Shown: positions 9,011 to 17,825, numbered from the stretch's first letter. The stretch: DNA of 64,000 nucleotides from Bradyrhizobium diazoefficiens (GCF_018131015.1 NZ_JAFCJJ010000004.1:344076-408075), one strand, 5' to 3'. Made by a program: numbers and translations. The notes: a model not told the origin generated them from the sequence alone.

Positions 9011-10212
9011 CGCCTGAGAGCGAGCGTGAGCAGGGCGGCGATGGCGAGGGCTGCACCCACGCCGGCCACGCAGGCCTGCCAGCCGAAAGCGTCGAACAGA
9101 CGTCCGAGCACGGCCGTACCAACGAGCCCGCCGCAGAAGTAGCAAGCCAGGTAGGTGCCGCTGGCGACGCCGCGGTTGTCGGTGGCCACCTGTCCGATGA
9201 AGCCTGTGGCAGCGGCCTGCGCAAAGAAGGTGCCGACACCGACCAGAACCATGCCGGCGAGGACTCCGCCCAGGTGCGGCGCCAGCATCAGCGGCAAGCC
9301 GATTCCGGCAACCGCGAGCGAGCCCCAGATCGTGGGCCGCGTTCCCAGGCGCGACGCCACCTTGCCCGCCAGCAAGGTCGTGGCGACCGACGGCAGGAAG
9401 ACGAAATAGACGAGGCCGAGGTCCATCATGCCCAGCGACAGTGGCGGTCGGACCAGCACGAAATTGACGAATGTGAAGGTGCCGATGAAGGCGAACAGGA
9501 TGCAGAAGCCAATGCCGAAGGCGGCGCGCAGCGGCGGATTGCGCCAATGCGCGATCGTGGCGGCGAGCGGTGACCCCGCCGGCATCATCATCGCGTGCAT
9601 CGGCTGCACCCGGTTGATGGTGAAGTAGACCAGCACCGCACCGGTCAGATTGAGGGCTGCGAAGAAATAGAAGTTCGAGGCGAGGCCAAGGCTGTCGGCG
9701 ACCGCTGCCGAGATCAGCCGGCCGACGAGGTTGCTGGCGACATTGCCGGTGATGTAGGCGGCGAACGCGCCGCCGGCGTCCATGGCGCTGCACCGCTCGC
9801 CGAGATAGGCGAGCGTCAGCGCGAAGGCGGACGCCATGCACAGGCCCTGCGCGACCCGCAGGGCGGTGAAGACGGCAAGATTTGGCGCGGACGCCAGCAG
9901 GCTTGTCGGGATCGCCAGCAGTGTCAGGCTGAGCAGGATGCCGGTTCGCCGGTTGATCCGCGGGCTGAAGAAGCCAACGACGAGGCCCGCGATCGCCATG
10001 CCGAAGGTGCTGGCATTGACGGCAAAGCCCATCGCCGCCGGCGTGACGCCATAGTGGCGCGTCAGCGACGGCAGGATCGCCTGCGTCGCGAACAGATCAA
10101 CAACGGTCAGGAATGCGGTCAGGCCGATGACGAGCGAACGGAACGCGAGGCCCGGGGAGTGCGCATCCATCGTCATCGCGGCCGGTCTGGTCGGAGCGGA
10201 AAGATCGGTCAT
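9007..10212 (-). CDS. MFS transporter, drug/sugar efflux type
   Basis: 401-residue permease with about twelve hydrophobic helices. After the first helix pair there is an MFS loop RINRRTGILLSL, in the position of the motif A region (GxxxDRxGRR-like). It resembles the arabinose-efflux/YnfM-like family; substrate unknown. ATG 10212 (MTDLSAPTRPA) is chosen; a longer ORF start lies within an inverted repeat. It converges on fixS with a 4-bp overlap. A perfect 17-bp inverted repeat lies just upstream. Confidence 0.82.
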   Translation of the reverse strand: MTDLSAPTRPAAMTMDAHSPGLAFRSLVIGLTAFLTVVDLFATQAILPSLTRHYGVTPAAMGFAVNASTFGMAIAGLVVGFFSPRINRRTGILLSLTLLAIPTSLLASAPNLAVFTALRVAQGLCMASAFALTLAYLGERCSAMDAGGAFAAYITGNVASNLVGRLISAAVADSLGLASNFYFFAALNLTGAVLVYFTINRVQPMHAMMMPAGSPLAATIAHWRNPPLRAAFGIGFCILFAFIGTFTFVNFVLVRPPLSLGMMDLGLVYFVFLPSVATTLLAGKVASRLGTRPTIWGSLAVAGIGLPLMLAPHLGGVLAGMVLVGVGTFFAQAAATGFIGQVATDNRGVASGTYLACYFCGGLVGTAVLGRLFDAFGWQACVAGVGAALAIAALLTLALRR

Positions 10213-10231
10213 GGCATCACGTCTTCCGTTG

Positions 10232-10288
10232 GGGGATGTGGCGCCCGGCGTGCCGGGGCGGCAGGGGAAATCCGGGCGCCACATCCCC
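10232..10288. repeat. Perfect 17-bp inverted repeat between cupin and MFS genes
   Basis: GGGGATGTGGCGCCCGG (10232-10248) pairs perfectly with 10272-10288 across a 23-base loop. No T-tract follows on either strand. It lies after the cupin gene and before the MFS gene on the minus strand, so it could stabilise the cupin mRNA 3' end, end its transcription weakly, or be an operator. Confidence 0.6.
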
Positions 10289-10317
10289 GTGACGAGCGGC
10301 CGGGGCCAACGCGCTCG

Positions 10318-10800
10318 TTACATGTTGTGGTCGTGCGGATCCCTGCGGACATCGCCCACATAGAGAATGACGGTCTCCTTGCCGAGGTTCTTCCACCAGT
10401 GCGAGGTGCCGAATACCTCGGGGCGGATATCGCCGGCCTTGTGCATGATCGGATCGACGCAGTTGGAGGCGTACTCGACGATCTCGCCCTGCTGCACGTA
10501 GATGAGGGCGGGACGGTCGTCGTGGCTGTGCCATGGAACGATCCCGCCGGGCTCGATGGTCAGCTTGCGGAAGCGCAGCTCGCGGCCTTCGATATGTGCC
10601 GGCTGCTTGCCGAGGTCGATCGCGCCGAGCGTGGTGTCGGTGACGCCGACGGGCTTGGTGTCCACCATCTGGTGCGCGTTCGGCTTGATCTTGTCGGCCG
10701 GGCACTCACCGGCGAGCACGGGCTGTGCCGGGAGTGTCAATGCCGCGAGAAGTGCCAGGCCCGGCCAGACCGCACGCGACAATGTGGGATGCTTGAACAT
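10318..10800 (-). CDS. Periplasmic cupin-domain protein
   Basis: 160-residue protein with a clear signal peptide (MFKHPTLSRAVWPG, then a hydrophobic core, cleavage near QPVLAGE). The mature part is a single cupin: WHSHDDRPALIYVQQGEIVE supplies the metal-binding HxH motif, and a late His lies in GTSHWWKN. The function is unknown; secreted cupins of this type may bind metals or small acids. ATG 10800 starts the signal peptide and follows GGAGAC; an upstream extension lacks support. It is divergent from the small secreted protein at 11042, with paired LysR-like boxes between them. Confidence 0.8.
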   Translation of the reverse strand: MFKHPTLSRAVWPGLALLAALTLPAQPVLAGECPADKIKPNAHQMVDTKPVGVTDTTLGAIDLGKQPAHIEGRELRFRKLTIEPGGIVPWHSHDDRPALIYVQQGEIVEYASNCVDPIMHKAGDIRPEVFGTSHWWKNLGKETVILYVGDVRRDPHDHNM

Positions 10801-10901
10801 GATAGTCTCCTGTAATGGCCGCAACCATGATGGTCGCCGGCTGTGGCAGAAGCCTCGTCGAAACCGCCTTGGTTCTGAAATGCCGTTTTGCTTTCGGTGC
10901 G

Positions 10902-10940
10902 ATAGCCCGGCGCTATGGCGGGACGATAGGCGCCTGCTAT
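10902..10940. promoter_or_regulatory. Two ATAG-N7-CTAT boxes, LysR-type operator candidates
   Basis: ATAG-N7-CTAT occurs at 10902-10916 and again at 10926-10940, start to start 24 bp apart. The shape fits the T-N11-A dyad of LysR-type regulators. They lie between two divergent secreted-protein genes, about 100 bp from either start. A LysR gene is encoded at 12142-13029. The link is an inference. Confidence 0.5.
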
Positions 10941-11041
10941 CGAACCGATTGTGCAACGGCATTTCCGCTCCCGGAGCTTTGGGCGTCCGATGGCGGCGCG
11001 CCCGATTGGCGGGCGTCCACGTCAATCAGGAGGAGCATTCC

Positions 11042-11326
11042 ATGACGAAACTGTCCAAGACCATGCTTGCCACCGTCGCGTTCGCGATCATCGCCACCTC
11101 GGCCTTCTCTGAGGCTGCCTGGGACTTCAAGGCCGGCATGGCCTATGTCTATGGCGGGCCCGGCAAGATGTCGGCGATGGCCATGGCGCCGGCCGAGAAG
11201 AACCACGAGGCCATGATGAAGAACGCCAGGAAGGTGCCGGACAACACCGTCTTCTTCATGGACAACGGCACGCTGTATTCCACGTCGGGCCGTCTCGATC
11301 CGACAGGCAATTTCTATGTGAACTGA
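11042..11326 (+). CDS. Small secreted protein of unknown function
   Basis: 94 residues: a signal peptide (MTKLSKTMLATVAFAIIATS, cleavage near SEA-AW), then a short mature domain with YVYGGPGKMSAMAMAP, a Met-rich stretch EAMMKNARKVPDNTVFFM and the end NGTLYSTSGRLDPTGNFYVN. I do not recognise a named family. A strong ribosome site AGGAGGAG precedes ATG 11042. A 9-bp hairpin follows the stop. It is divergent from the cupin gene and could share its control. Confidence 0.75.
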   Translation: MTKLSKTMLATVAFAIIATSAFSEAAWDFKAGMAYVYGGPGKMSAMAMAPAEKNHEAMMKNARKVPDNTVFFMDNGTLYSTSGRLDPTGNFYVN

Positions 11327-11342
11327 ACCGCGCCGAGACTTA

Positions 11343-11365
11343 CGGCCGCCCCTTGCGGGCGGCCG
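11343..11365 (+). terminator. Hairpin after the small secreted protein gene
   Basis: CGGCCGCCC and GGGCGGCCG form a perfect 9-bp stem with loop CTTGC, 17 bp after the stop at 11326. There is no T-run, so termination is plausible but not certain. Confidence 0.55.
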
Positions 11366-11407
11366 AACCGGACAAGTAATATTCGCAGCCGAACGCCGGA
11401 GCGGAAG

Positions 11408-12145
11408 ATGACGTCTCTCTCACCAGCCGACGCCGAGCAGCTCAGGCTCGCATTTCAGCGCTGCCGCGACATGGACGGGACACTGAACGAGCAGCTCCGC
11501 GCCTACGCCGCTGCCAGCCGCACGGTCTTCCCGGCCTATGGCGAGGCGGTCGATCGCCTGGTGGCGCGACTGAACGGGAATGACGGTGGCGAGGCCGCGC
11601 CGCGCCCGGGCGATCCCATGCCGCCGTTCATGCTGCCTGACGAAAGCGGGCGGCTCGTCACGCTGCCCTCGCTGCTGCAAAGTGGCCCGGTCGCGGTGAT
11701 GTTCTTCCGCGGCCATTGGTGTCCCTATTGCCGGCTCAATGTCCGCGCCGTCGTCCAGGCACAGGATCGCATCAGGAAGATGGGGGCGCAGGTCGTTGCC
11801 ATCATGCCCGAGACGCAGGCCTACACCACCCAGCTCAAGGAGGACGCCGGCGCGCCATTTCCGATCCTGACCGATCTCGACAACGGCTACGCGCTGTCGC
11901 TCAATCTCGCGATCTGGCTCGGCGCCGAGATCCAGGACCTGTTGTCCTATCAGGACATGGCGAAATTCCACGGCAATGACGGCTGGATGCTGCCGATCCC
12001 GGCCGTGTTCGTGGTCGGACGCGACGGCATGGTGAAGGCCCGCTTCGTCGACCCCGATTTCCGCAAGCGCATGGAGATCGATGATTTGATCGCGGCACTC
12101 GAAATGGCCAGTCGCGAGCGCATCGTCAGCGCCGCTGGAAGCTAG
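11408..12145 (+). CDS. Peroxiredoxin-like AhpC/TSA family protein
   Basis: 245-residue thioredoxin-fold protein. An N-terminal helical extension of about 70 residues precedes the peroxiredoxin core (PRPGDPMPPFMLPDESGRLV). The active site is FFRGHWCPYC with cysteines near residues 105 and 108, a CxxC arrangement typical of the AhpC/TSA-like (AhpE/PrxL-like) group rather than a classical 2-Cys enzyme. Expected role: thiol-based peroxide reduction in the cytoplasm, as no signal peptide is seen. Its stop codon overlaps the stop of the convergent LysR gene by 4 bp. Confidence 0.85.
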   Translation: MTSLSPADAEQLRLAFQRCRDMDGTLNEQLRAYAAASRTVFPAYGEAVDRLVARLNGNDGGEAAPRPGDPMPPFMLPDESGRLVTLPSLLQSGPVAVMFFRGHWCPYCRLNVRAVVQAQDRIRKMGAQVVAIMPETQAYTTQLKEDAGAPFPILTDLDNGYALSLNLAIWLGAEIQDLLSYQDMAKFHGNDGWMLPIPAVFVVGRDGMVKARFVDPDFRKRMEIDDLIAALEMASRERIVSAAGS

Positions 12146-13029
12146 CCGGCAATCTCCCGCCAGTCGGCGCCGCGCAACATCCGCATCACGGCATTGGCGA
12201 CGGCCGTGCGCTGCCGGCCCGCCACGCCGTAAAGGCTGACGGTGCGGCGGGCATCCAGTCCCACGACCCCGGTGCGGGTCAATCTCTCCGGCACCGGCGA
12301 GGTGTGGGGCACCATGGCGACGCCGATGTCGGCCTCGACGAGCTCGATCAGGTCACGTTCGCTGGAGATTTCGTGGCCATGTTCGACGTCGATGCCATGC
12401 TCGCGCAGGCTCGCCGAGATGCGGCCGGAATGCTCGCAGAACGTCCGGCCAAGCAGTTGCTCGGGGCGCAGATCGTCCAGTTCGATCGAATCGCGGCCGG
12501 CCAGACGATGTCCGCCGGCGACGACGAGCTCGAAGTTTTCCGTGAACAGCGGCCAGACATCGAGCCGCTCCCACTCCTCGTCGATCGCGGCGGCGATGCC
12601 GAGCTCGGCTTCGCCCTTCTTCAGGTATTCGGCGACCTCGCGGCTCGAGCCGCGCAGGAACCGGAATTCGAGCCGGTTGAACTGGCGCTTGATCTCGTTG
12701 AGATGCGGAATGAGCAGCGTAAGATCGATCGAATGGGTCAGCGCGATGCGGAGCGCACCGATTTCTCCGCTCTTGAACGAGGAGGCGAGCGAGCGCGCGC
12801 CGGCGGCGGCATCATGGCACTGCTTGAGTAGCGGATGCATGCGCTGGCCGAGCTCGGTCAATTGCGCGGCGGGCCGCTCGCGGCGAAACAGGTCGCCGCC
12901 GAGCTCGGCCTCGAGCTGCTTGATCGCGCGCGTCAGCGAGGGCTGCGTCACATTGCATTCCTCGGCAGCGCGCGTGAAATTGAGCAGTTGCGCCACCGCA
13001 AGGAAATAGCGGACCTGGTGCATTTCCAT
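12142..13029 (-). CDS. LysR-family transcriptional regulator
   Basis: 295 residues. An N-terminal winged helix-turn-helix (MEMHQVRYFLAVAQLLNFTR, then AEECNVTQPSLTRAIKQLE) is followed by a two-lobed effector domain. ATG 13029 is chosen because it begins the canonical LysR start; the longer ORF adds a tail without similarity. The position opposite the peroxiredoxin gene and before the 3-hydroxybutyrate dehydrogenase gene suggests control of a neighbour. A perfect inverted repeat lies 21 bp upstream of the start and may be its own operator. Confidence 0.88.
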   Translation of the reverse strand: MEMHQVRYFLAVAQLLNFTRAAEECNVTQPSLTRAIKQLEAELGGDLFRRERPAAQLTELGQRMHPLLKQCHDAAAGARSLASSFKSGEIGALRIALTHSIDLTLLIPHLNEIKRQFNRLEFRFLRGSSREVAEYLKKGEAELGIAAAIDEEWERLDVWPLFTENFELVVAGGHRLAGRDSIELDDLRPEQLLGRTFCEHSGRISASLREHGIDVEHGHEISSERDLIELVEADIGVAMVPHTSPVPERLTRTGVVGLDARRTVSLYGVAGRQRTAVANAVMRMLRGADWREIAG

Positions 13030-13050
13030 GGATCGGCTCCCAAGCAGGAT

Positions 13051-13071
13051 CGATCGGACCTTATCCGATCG
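13051..13071. promoter_or_regulatory. Inverted repeat in the LysR/bdhA divergent region
   Basis: CGATCGGA-N5-TCCGATCG is a perfect 8-bp dyad, 21 bp upstream of the LysR start and about 160 bp before the divergent dehydrogenase gene. The position fits an autoregulatory LysR site. Confidence 0.45.
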
Positions 13072-13232
13072 GGGGAGGGAATGACATCCTGCCCGCAATA
13101 GCCCGTGCGTATGGATTCGGAAGCCAACCGGCATTTCCGCAAGCATGGATAATCCCGCACATTCCAGCCAGCAACGGCAGGTTGTCGCGCCGACTATTCG
13201 CACCAGAAGGCTTGAAGCAGAAGGCTTGGATC

Positions 13233-14057
13233 ATGAATATCCCCATAAAGACTGACATTTCGACGTCGTCGCGCGTGCTCGCCGGCAAGGTCGCACTTGT
13301 CACGGGCTCGACCAGCGGTATCGGCCTCGGCATCGCGCGCGCACTGGCCGCGGCGGGCGCCGACATCGTGCTGAACGGCCTTGGCGTCGCCGGCGAGATT
13401 GGCCGGACGCGCGAGCAGCTCTCCGCTGAGTTCGGCATCAAGGTGAGCTACTCGCCGGCGGACATGACCAGGCCGAAGGAGATCGCCGAGATGATCGCGG
13501 CGACTGTGGCCGGGTCCGGCCGGCTCGACATTCTCGTCAACAATGCCGGCATCCAGCATGTCGCACCGCTCGACCAGTTTCCGGTCGAGAAGTGGGACCA
13601 GATCCTCGCGATCAACCTGTCGTCAGCCTTCCACACCACGCGGCTCGCGCTGCCGGCGATGCGGCACAACGGCTTCGGTCGGATCATCAACATTGCGTCC
13701 ACCCATGGCCTGGTCGGTTCGCCGTTCAAGGCCGCCTATGTCACCGCCAAGCATGGCATCGTCGGTCTCACCAGAGTGACGGCGCTGGAGACTGCTGAAC
13801 AGGGGATCACCTGCAACGCGATCTGCCCAGGCTATGTCAACACCCCGCTGGTCGAGGCACAGATCGACGCGCAGGCCAGGGCACACGGCATCTCCCGCGA
13901 TGAGGTGATCCGTGACGTGCTGCTGGCGCAGCAGCCGAACAAGCGCTTTGTCAAGACCGAGGAGCTCGGCGCGCTCGCCGTGTTTCTCTCCACCAGCGCA
14001 GCGGCCACGATCACCGGCATCGCGCTGCCGGTCGACGGCGGCTGGACCGCGCATTGA
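13233..14057 (+). CDS. bdhA: 3-hydroxybutyrate dehydrogenase (short-chain dehydrogenase)
   Basis: 274-residue NAD-dependent SDR converting 3-hydroxybutyrate to acetoacetate, the last step of polyhydroxybutyrate reuse. Seen: cofactor loop GSTSGIGLGIA (about residues 29-39), NNAG, the catalytic Ser in INIASTHG and the YVTAK Tyr/Lys pair. The segment QQPNKRFVKTEELGALAVFL, with Q and K at substrate-recognition positions, is typical of this subfamily. ATG 13233 fits the SDR N-terminus. The patatin gene starts 21 bp later, probably in the same operon, which suits a storage-polymer or lipid turnover role. Confidence 0.88.
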   Translation: MNIPIKTDISTSSRVLAGKVALVTGSTSGIGLGIARALAAAGADIVLNGLGVAGEIGRTREQLSAEFGIKVSYSPADMTRPKEIAEMIAATVAGSGRLDILVNNAGIQHVAPLDQFPVEKWDQILAINLSSAFHTTRLALPAMRHNGFGRIINIASTHGLVGSPFKAAYVTAKHGIVGLTRVTALETAEQGITCNAICPGYVNTPLVEAQIDAQARAHGISRDEVIRDVLLAQQPNKRFVKTEELGALAVFLSTSAAATITGIALPVDGGWTAH

Positions 14058-14078
14058 GATGCGCATCAGGAGCCAACC

Positions 14079-15227
14079 ATGAACGGCATGCAGGGCAATC
14101 AGCGAGGCGTGGGAAGGGATCTGTCGGGTCAGGTCGTGCTGGTGCTTCAGGGCGGCGGCGCGCTCGGTTCCTATCAGGCCGGGGTCTATCAGGCGCTGCA
14201 CGAGGCAGGCATTGAGCCCGACTGGATCATCGGCACCTCGATCGGCGCCATCAATGCGAGCCTGATCGCCGGCAATGCGCCGCAGGACCGGCTTGCGCGT
14301 TTGAAGGAATTCTGGAAGCGGATGGAGCAGAATCCGGTCTGGAATCTGCGCAGCGCCTTTCCCGGCTTCAACGAGAAGCTTACCTACTGGGCGACCATTA
14401 CCAACGGTATTCCCGGCTTCTTCCGTCCCAATCCGCTGGCGCATGCCGGCGATTCCTACCAGCTCGGCGCTGAAAATGCCGGCTTCTACTCGACCGCGCC
14501 ACTCGAGAAGACACTGCGCGAGCTCGTCGATTTCAGCCTGGTCAATCGCTGCACGCCGCGGCTGACGGTGGGCGCGGCCCACGTCCGCACCAGCCAGATG
14601 CGCTATTTCGACAGCCGCGACGGCGCGCTGACGGTGAAGCACGTCATGGCGTCCGGCGCGCTGCCGCCGGCCTTTCCCGCGGTGCGCATCGACGGCGAGC
14701 TCTATTGGGACGGCGGCATTCTCTCGAACACGCCGACCGAAGCCGTATTCGACGACAACCCACGCAAGAATTCGCTGATCTTCGCCGTGCATCTCTGGAA
14801 TCCCGTCGGCGCCGAGCCGACCACGATGGCGGAGGTGCTGAACCGTCACAAGGACGTGCAATATTCCAGCCGCATCGCGAGCCAGATCGTGCGCCAGCAA
14901 CAGGCCCACCGGCTGCGCCATATCATCAACCAGCTTGCGGCGCATCTGCCCGAGAGCGAGCGAAGCGAGCCCGCAGTGAGGGAACTGACCAGCTATGGCT
15001 GTCCGACCCGGATGCATGTCGTGCGGCTGCTGGCGCCGCAGCTCGATCGCGAGACCCACACCAAGGACATCGACTTCAGCCCAGCCGGAATCATGCAGCG
15101 CTGGGATGCCGGCTATGCCCATACGAGGTCGGTGCTGGCGCGCAAGCCGTGGATCGGCGAATTCGATCCGCTCGCCGGCGTGGTGCTGCACGAGCATGTA
15201 GACGAGATGCCGATGGCCGCGGAGTAG
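14079..15227 (+). CDS. Patatin-like phospholipase with C-terminal DUF3734 region
   Basis: 382-residue acyl hydrolase. The oxyanion loop QGGGALGSYQAG lies at about residues 26-37, the nucleophile elbow GTSIG at about 52-56 (Ser-Asp dyad), and the catalytic DGG in YWDGGILSNTP. The C-terminal 120 residues match the DUF3734 extension seen in alphaproteobacterial patatins. No signal peptide. It lies directly behind 3-hydroxybutyrate dehydrogenase, a pairing I recall in other Bradyrhizobium-like genomes, so a link to polyhydroxybutyrate or lipid turnover is plausible but unproved. Confidence 0.86.
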   Translation: MNGMQGNQRGVGRDLSGQVVLVLQGGGALGSYQAGVYQALHEAGIEPDWIIGTSIGAINASLIAGNAPQDRLARLKEFWKRMEQNPVWNLRSAFPGFNEKLTYWATITNGIPGFFRPNPLAHAGDSYQLGAENAGFYSTAPLEKTLRELVDFSLVNRCTPRLTVGAAHVRTSQMRYFDSRDGALTVKHVMASGALPPAFPAVRIDGELYWDGGILSNTPTEAVFDDNPRKNSLIFAVHLWNPVGAEPTTMAEVLNRHKDVQYSSRIASQIVRQQQAHRLRHIINQLAAHLPESERSEPAVRELTSYGCPTRMHVVRLLAPQLDRETHTKDIDFSPAGIMQRWDAGYAHTRSVLARKPWIGEFDPLAGVVLHEHVDEMPMAAE

Positions 15228-15300
15228 GGCCGCGTCCCGTTCATCGAATTGCCACAGGCCTTGCGGATCGTAAGCGGTCCACAGTCGAAAGGCCCTGCAA

Positions 15301-16251
15301 GTGGTGTCCGAACATGATCTGGAGTTGGCCCTGGATCAGGTCCGCGCAAACGCTGCCGGACCGGTTGCCGGCGTGTTCGGTCCGTGCTCTGTCACCTGGC
15401 GGATCGATCGCGAGGCCGTGATCTTTCTCGGCGCCGGCCGCGCGCTGTTGCTTCAACTCGCGCATCCCTGGGTCGCGGCCGCGATCGCCGGGCATTCCAA
15501 AACCTTCACTGACCCGATCGGTCGCTTCCATCGCACCTTTGACGTCGTCTTCACCATGGTGTTCGGCTCGCTCGACCGTGCGCTCGCCTCGTCCCGGCAA
15601 CTGCATCGGCGCCACGGCATGATCGTCGGCGAGATGCTGGAAGCCGTCGGCCCCTTCGCGGCAGGCTCGCGTTACTGCGCCAACGATATCGCGGCGCTGC
15701 GCTGGGTTCACGCGACGCTGGTCGAGACCGCGCTCATGGCCCATGATCTGGTCCTGCCGCCGCTGCCGTGGGAGGAGCGCGAGCGCTACTGGGCCGAGAG
15801 CCGATCGTTCGGCGCCCTGTTCGGCCTGACCGCGGGCGATCTCCCGGAAAACTAATCGGCGTTCACGGCCTACACCGCTGCGATGGCGCAATCGGAGACG
15901 CTGACCGTCAGCACGGCCGCGCGCGAGATCGCCGCGCAGATCTTTGGCGGCGCGCGTCCTTGGTTGCGGCCACCGCGATGGTATCGCGCGCTCACCGCGC
16001 GCCTGCTGCCGGAGCGGTTGCGCGCGGGCTTCGGATTTGAGCTCGACGAGCGTGAGGCGAGATCCGCCGACAATGCGCTGAGATGGATCAGGCGCGCCTA
16101 TCCGAGATTGCCTGACCGGCTGCGCTACGTCGGGCCCTATCAGGAAGCGCAGGCGCGGCTGCGCGGCGAGCCGCGTCCCGACTGGATGATCCGCTGCCTC
16201 AACCGCGCCTGGATCGGCCGGCCGCAAATGGACGCGCGCGGGAAGGGGTGA
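15301..16251 (+). pseudogene. DUF2236/MpaB-like oxygenase gene interrupted by an in-frame stop
   Basis: Reading frame 1 encodes the N-terminal 184 residues of a DUF2236 (MpaB-like haem-associated) protein with FLGAGRALLLQLAHPWVAAA and HRTFDVVFTMVFGSLDRAL. A TAA stop at 15853-15855 follows LTAGDLPEN. The same frame then continues without a shift (SAFTAYTAAMAQSETLTVS to AWIGRPQM) to the normal family C-terminus at 16251. Related proteins usually read LP-x-(N/D)-W at the break, so the stop probably replaces Trp; TGG to TAA needs two changes. The gene may be dead, or the stop may be a sequence error. Confidence 0.82.
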
Positions 16252-16257
16252 GGAGCT

Positions 16258-16405
16258 CGCGTCCCGCTCTGCGCCGCAACGCGTAAGCGTTGAGCGGGGA
16301 CCCAGGGGCTGCGAACTCCGCTTCGACATGGGCCCCGGCCCAGCAGCGCACCGTCAAAGAGACGCTGCGCTGCGTCCGGGGCACGAGAGCGGGGGACGGA
16401 GTGGC
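16258..16405. repeat. Dispersed intergenic repeat copy
   Basis: GC-rich non-coding DNA with inverted segments, including GGGCCCCGGCCCAGCAGCG and CTGCGTCCGGGGCACGAG. Similar wording recurs in opposite orientation at 59345-59500 (CTCGTGCCCCGGACGC and GCCGGGGCCCAT). This matches a common Bradyrhizobium-type intergenic repeat; no gene is seen. Confidence 0.6.
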
Positions 16406-16409
16406 AGCC

Positions 16410-17825
16410 TCACACTGCCGCCAGCTTCCGGTACAGCGCGTTGTAGCTGCCGGCCGAAATGCTCCAGGAGAAGGAGCGACCCATCGCGCTGCGGCGCATG
16501 CTATCGAGCTGGTCGTGCGCCATGAACGCCGTGAAGGCCCGGCGTACGCCGCCGAGGAAGGATTCGCGCGAGGGTTTTGCGAACAGGAAGCCGGTCTCGC
16601 CGTCGGTGATGGTTTCGGCGAGCCCGCCGGTCTGGTGACCGATCGGCAGCGAGCCAAAACGCTGGGCGTACATCTGGCTGAGGCCGCAGGGCTCGAAGCG
16701 CGACGGCATCAGGGTGAAATCGCTGCCGGCGAAGATGCGGCGCGCCTGCGCGTCATTGAAACCGATCACAACGCCGATGGCGTCGGGGCGGCGGCGATGC
16801 GCATCGACCAGCGCCTGCTCGAGCGCCGGCTCGCCGGAGCCGGTGACCACGATCTGGCCGCCGGCATCGATGATCTCGTCGGCTGCCGACAGCACGAGGT
16901 CGATGCCCTTCTGGTGCACGAGGCGGGCGACGATGCCGAACATCGGACCGCGCGAGACCGCAAGGCCGAACTGTTTCCGCACATAGTCCGCGTTGGCCTT
17001 CTTGCCGACCCAGTCGCCGGCGCCGAACTGCTGCGCGAGCTGGGCGCAGGACCGCGGGTCCCAGCTCTCGTCGATGCCGTTGAGGATGCCGGTGAGCTCG
17101 GCCGCGTCGGAGCGGACGCGAAGCAGGCCTTCGAGGCCGCAGCCGAATTCCTCCGTCGTGATTTCCCGTGCATAGGTACCGCTGACGGTAGTGAGGTGCG
17201 AGGCGTAGACCAGTCCCGCCTTGAAGAAGGAGAGCTGGTCGTAGAACTCGATTCCGTCGATGTGGAAGGAGCTCTCCGGTGCGCCGATCCGTCGCAGCGC
17301 GTCCTTCGGGAAGAGGCCCTGATAGGCCAGGTTGTGGATGGTCAGGATCGACGGCAGCTTGGATCCGCGCCAGGCGAGGTAGGCGGGTACGAGCGAGGCC
17401 TGCCAGTCATTGGCATGGATCAGGTCCGCTGCCCAATTCCTGTCCAGCTTGCCCATGGCAAGCTCAGCGGCTGCGGAGGCAAAACGAGCGAAGCGGACGT
17501 CGTTGTCGGGCCAGTCTTGTCCGGACTCGTCACCATAGGGATTGCCGGGCCGGTCGTAGAGTTGTGAGCAGAGCAGTACATAGACCGGCAGGCCGTCCTT
17601 GGTCGCGGCACGGCCGAGCGTGCAGGCCGGCAACTCCGCAAACGCCGGACAGCGTCCAACGATCTGAATATGCGTGAGTTGTTCGATGATGTCGCGATAG
17701 CCGGGCAGCATCACCCGGATGTCGGCGAGCGGGCGAAGCGCTCTGGGAAGCGCCGCCGAAACGGCGCCGAGCCCTCCCACGCGGACGAAATCGTCCATCT
17801 CGGTTGTGACGAACAAGACCCTCAA
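16410..17825 (-). CDS. glgA: Glycogen synthase
   Basis: 471-residue GT5 glycosyltransferase adding ADP-glucose to glycogen. The N-terminus MRVLFVTTEMDDFVRVGGLG contains the ADP-glucose-binding loop (usually KxGGLG; here RVGGLG). Other family segments: HANDWQASL, TIHNLAYQG, NGIDESWDP, and late PSRFEPCGLSQMYA and TGGLAETI. Length is near the family norm of about 480. No other glycogen gene lies beside it; the CoA-transferase gene is divergent 179 bp away. The Arg replacing Lys in the first motif is worth noting but still basic. Confidence 0.9.
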   Translation of the reverse strand: MRVLFVTTEMDDFVRVGGLGAVSAALPRALRPLADIRVMLPGYRDIIEQLTHIQIVGRCPAFAELPACTLGRAATKDGLPVYVLLCSQLYDRPGNPYGDESGQDWPDNDVRFARFASAAAELAMGKLDRNWAADLIHANDWQASLVPAYLAWRGSKLPSILTIHNLAYQGLFPKDALRRIGAPESSFHIDGIEFYDQLSFFKAGLVYASHLTTVSGTYAREITTEEFGCGLEGLLRVRSDAAELTGILNGIDESWDPRSCAQLAQQFGAGDWVGKKANADYVRKQFGLAVSRGPMFGIVARLVHQKGIDLVLSAADEIIDAGGQIVVTGSGEPALEQALVDAHRRRPDAIGVVIGFNDAQARRIFAGSDFTLMPSRFEPCGLSQMYAQRFGSLPIGHQTGGLAETITDGETGFLFAKPSRESFLGGVRRAFTAFMAHDQLDSMRRSAMGRSFSWSISAGSYNALYRKLAAV

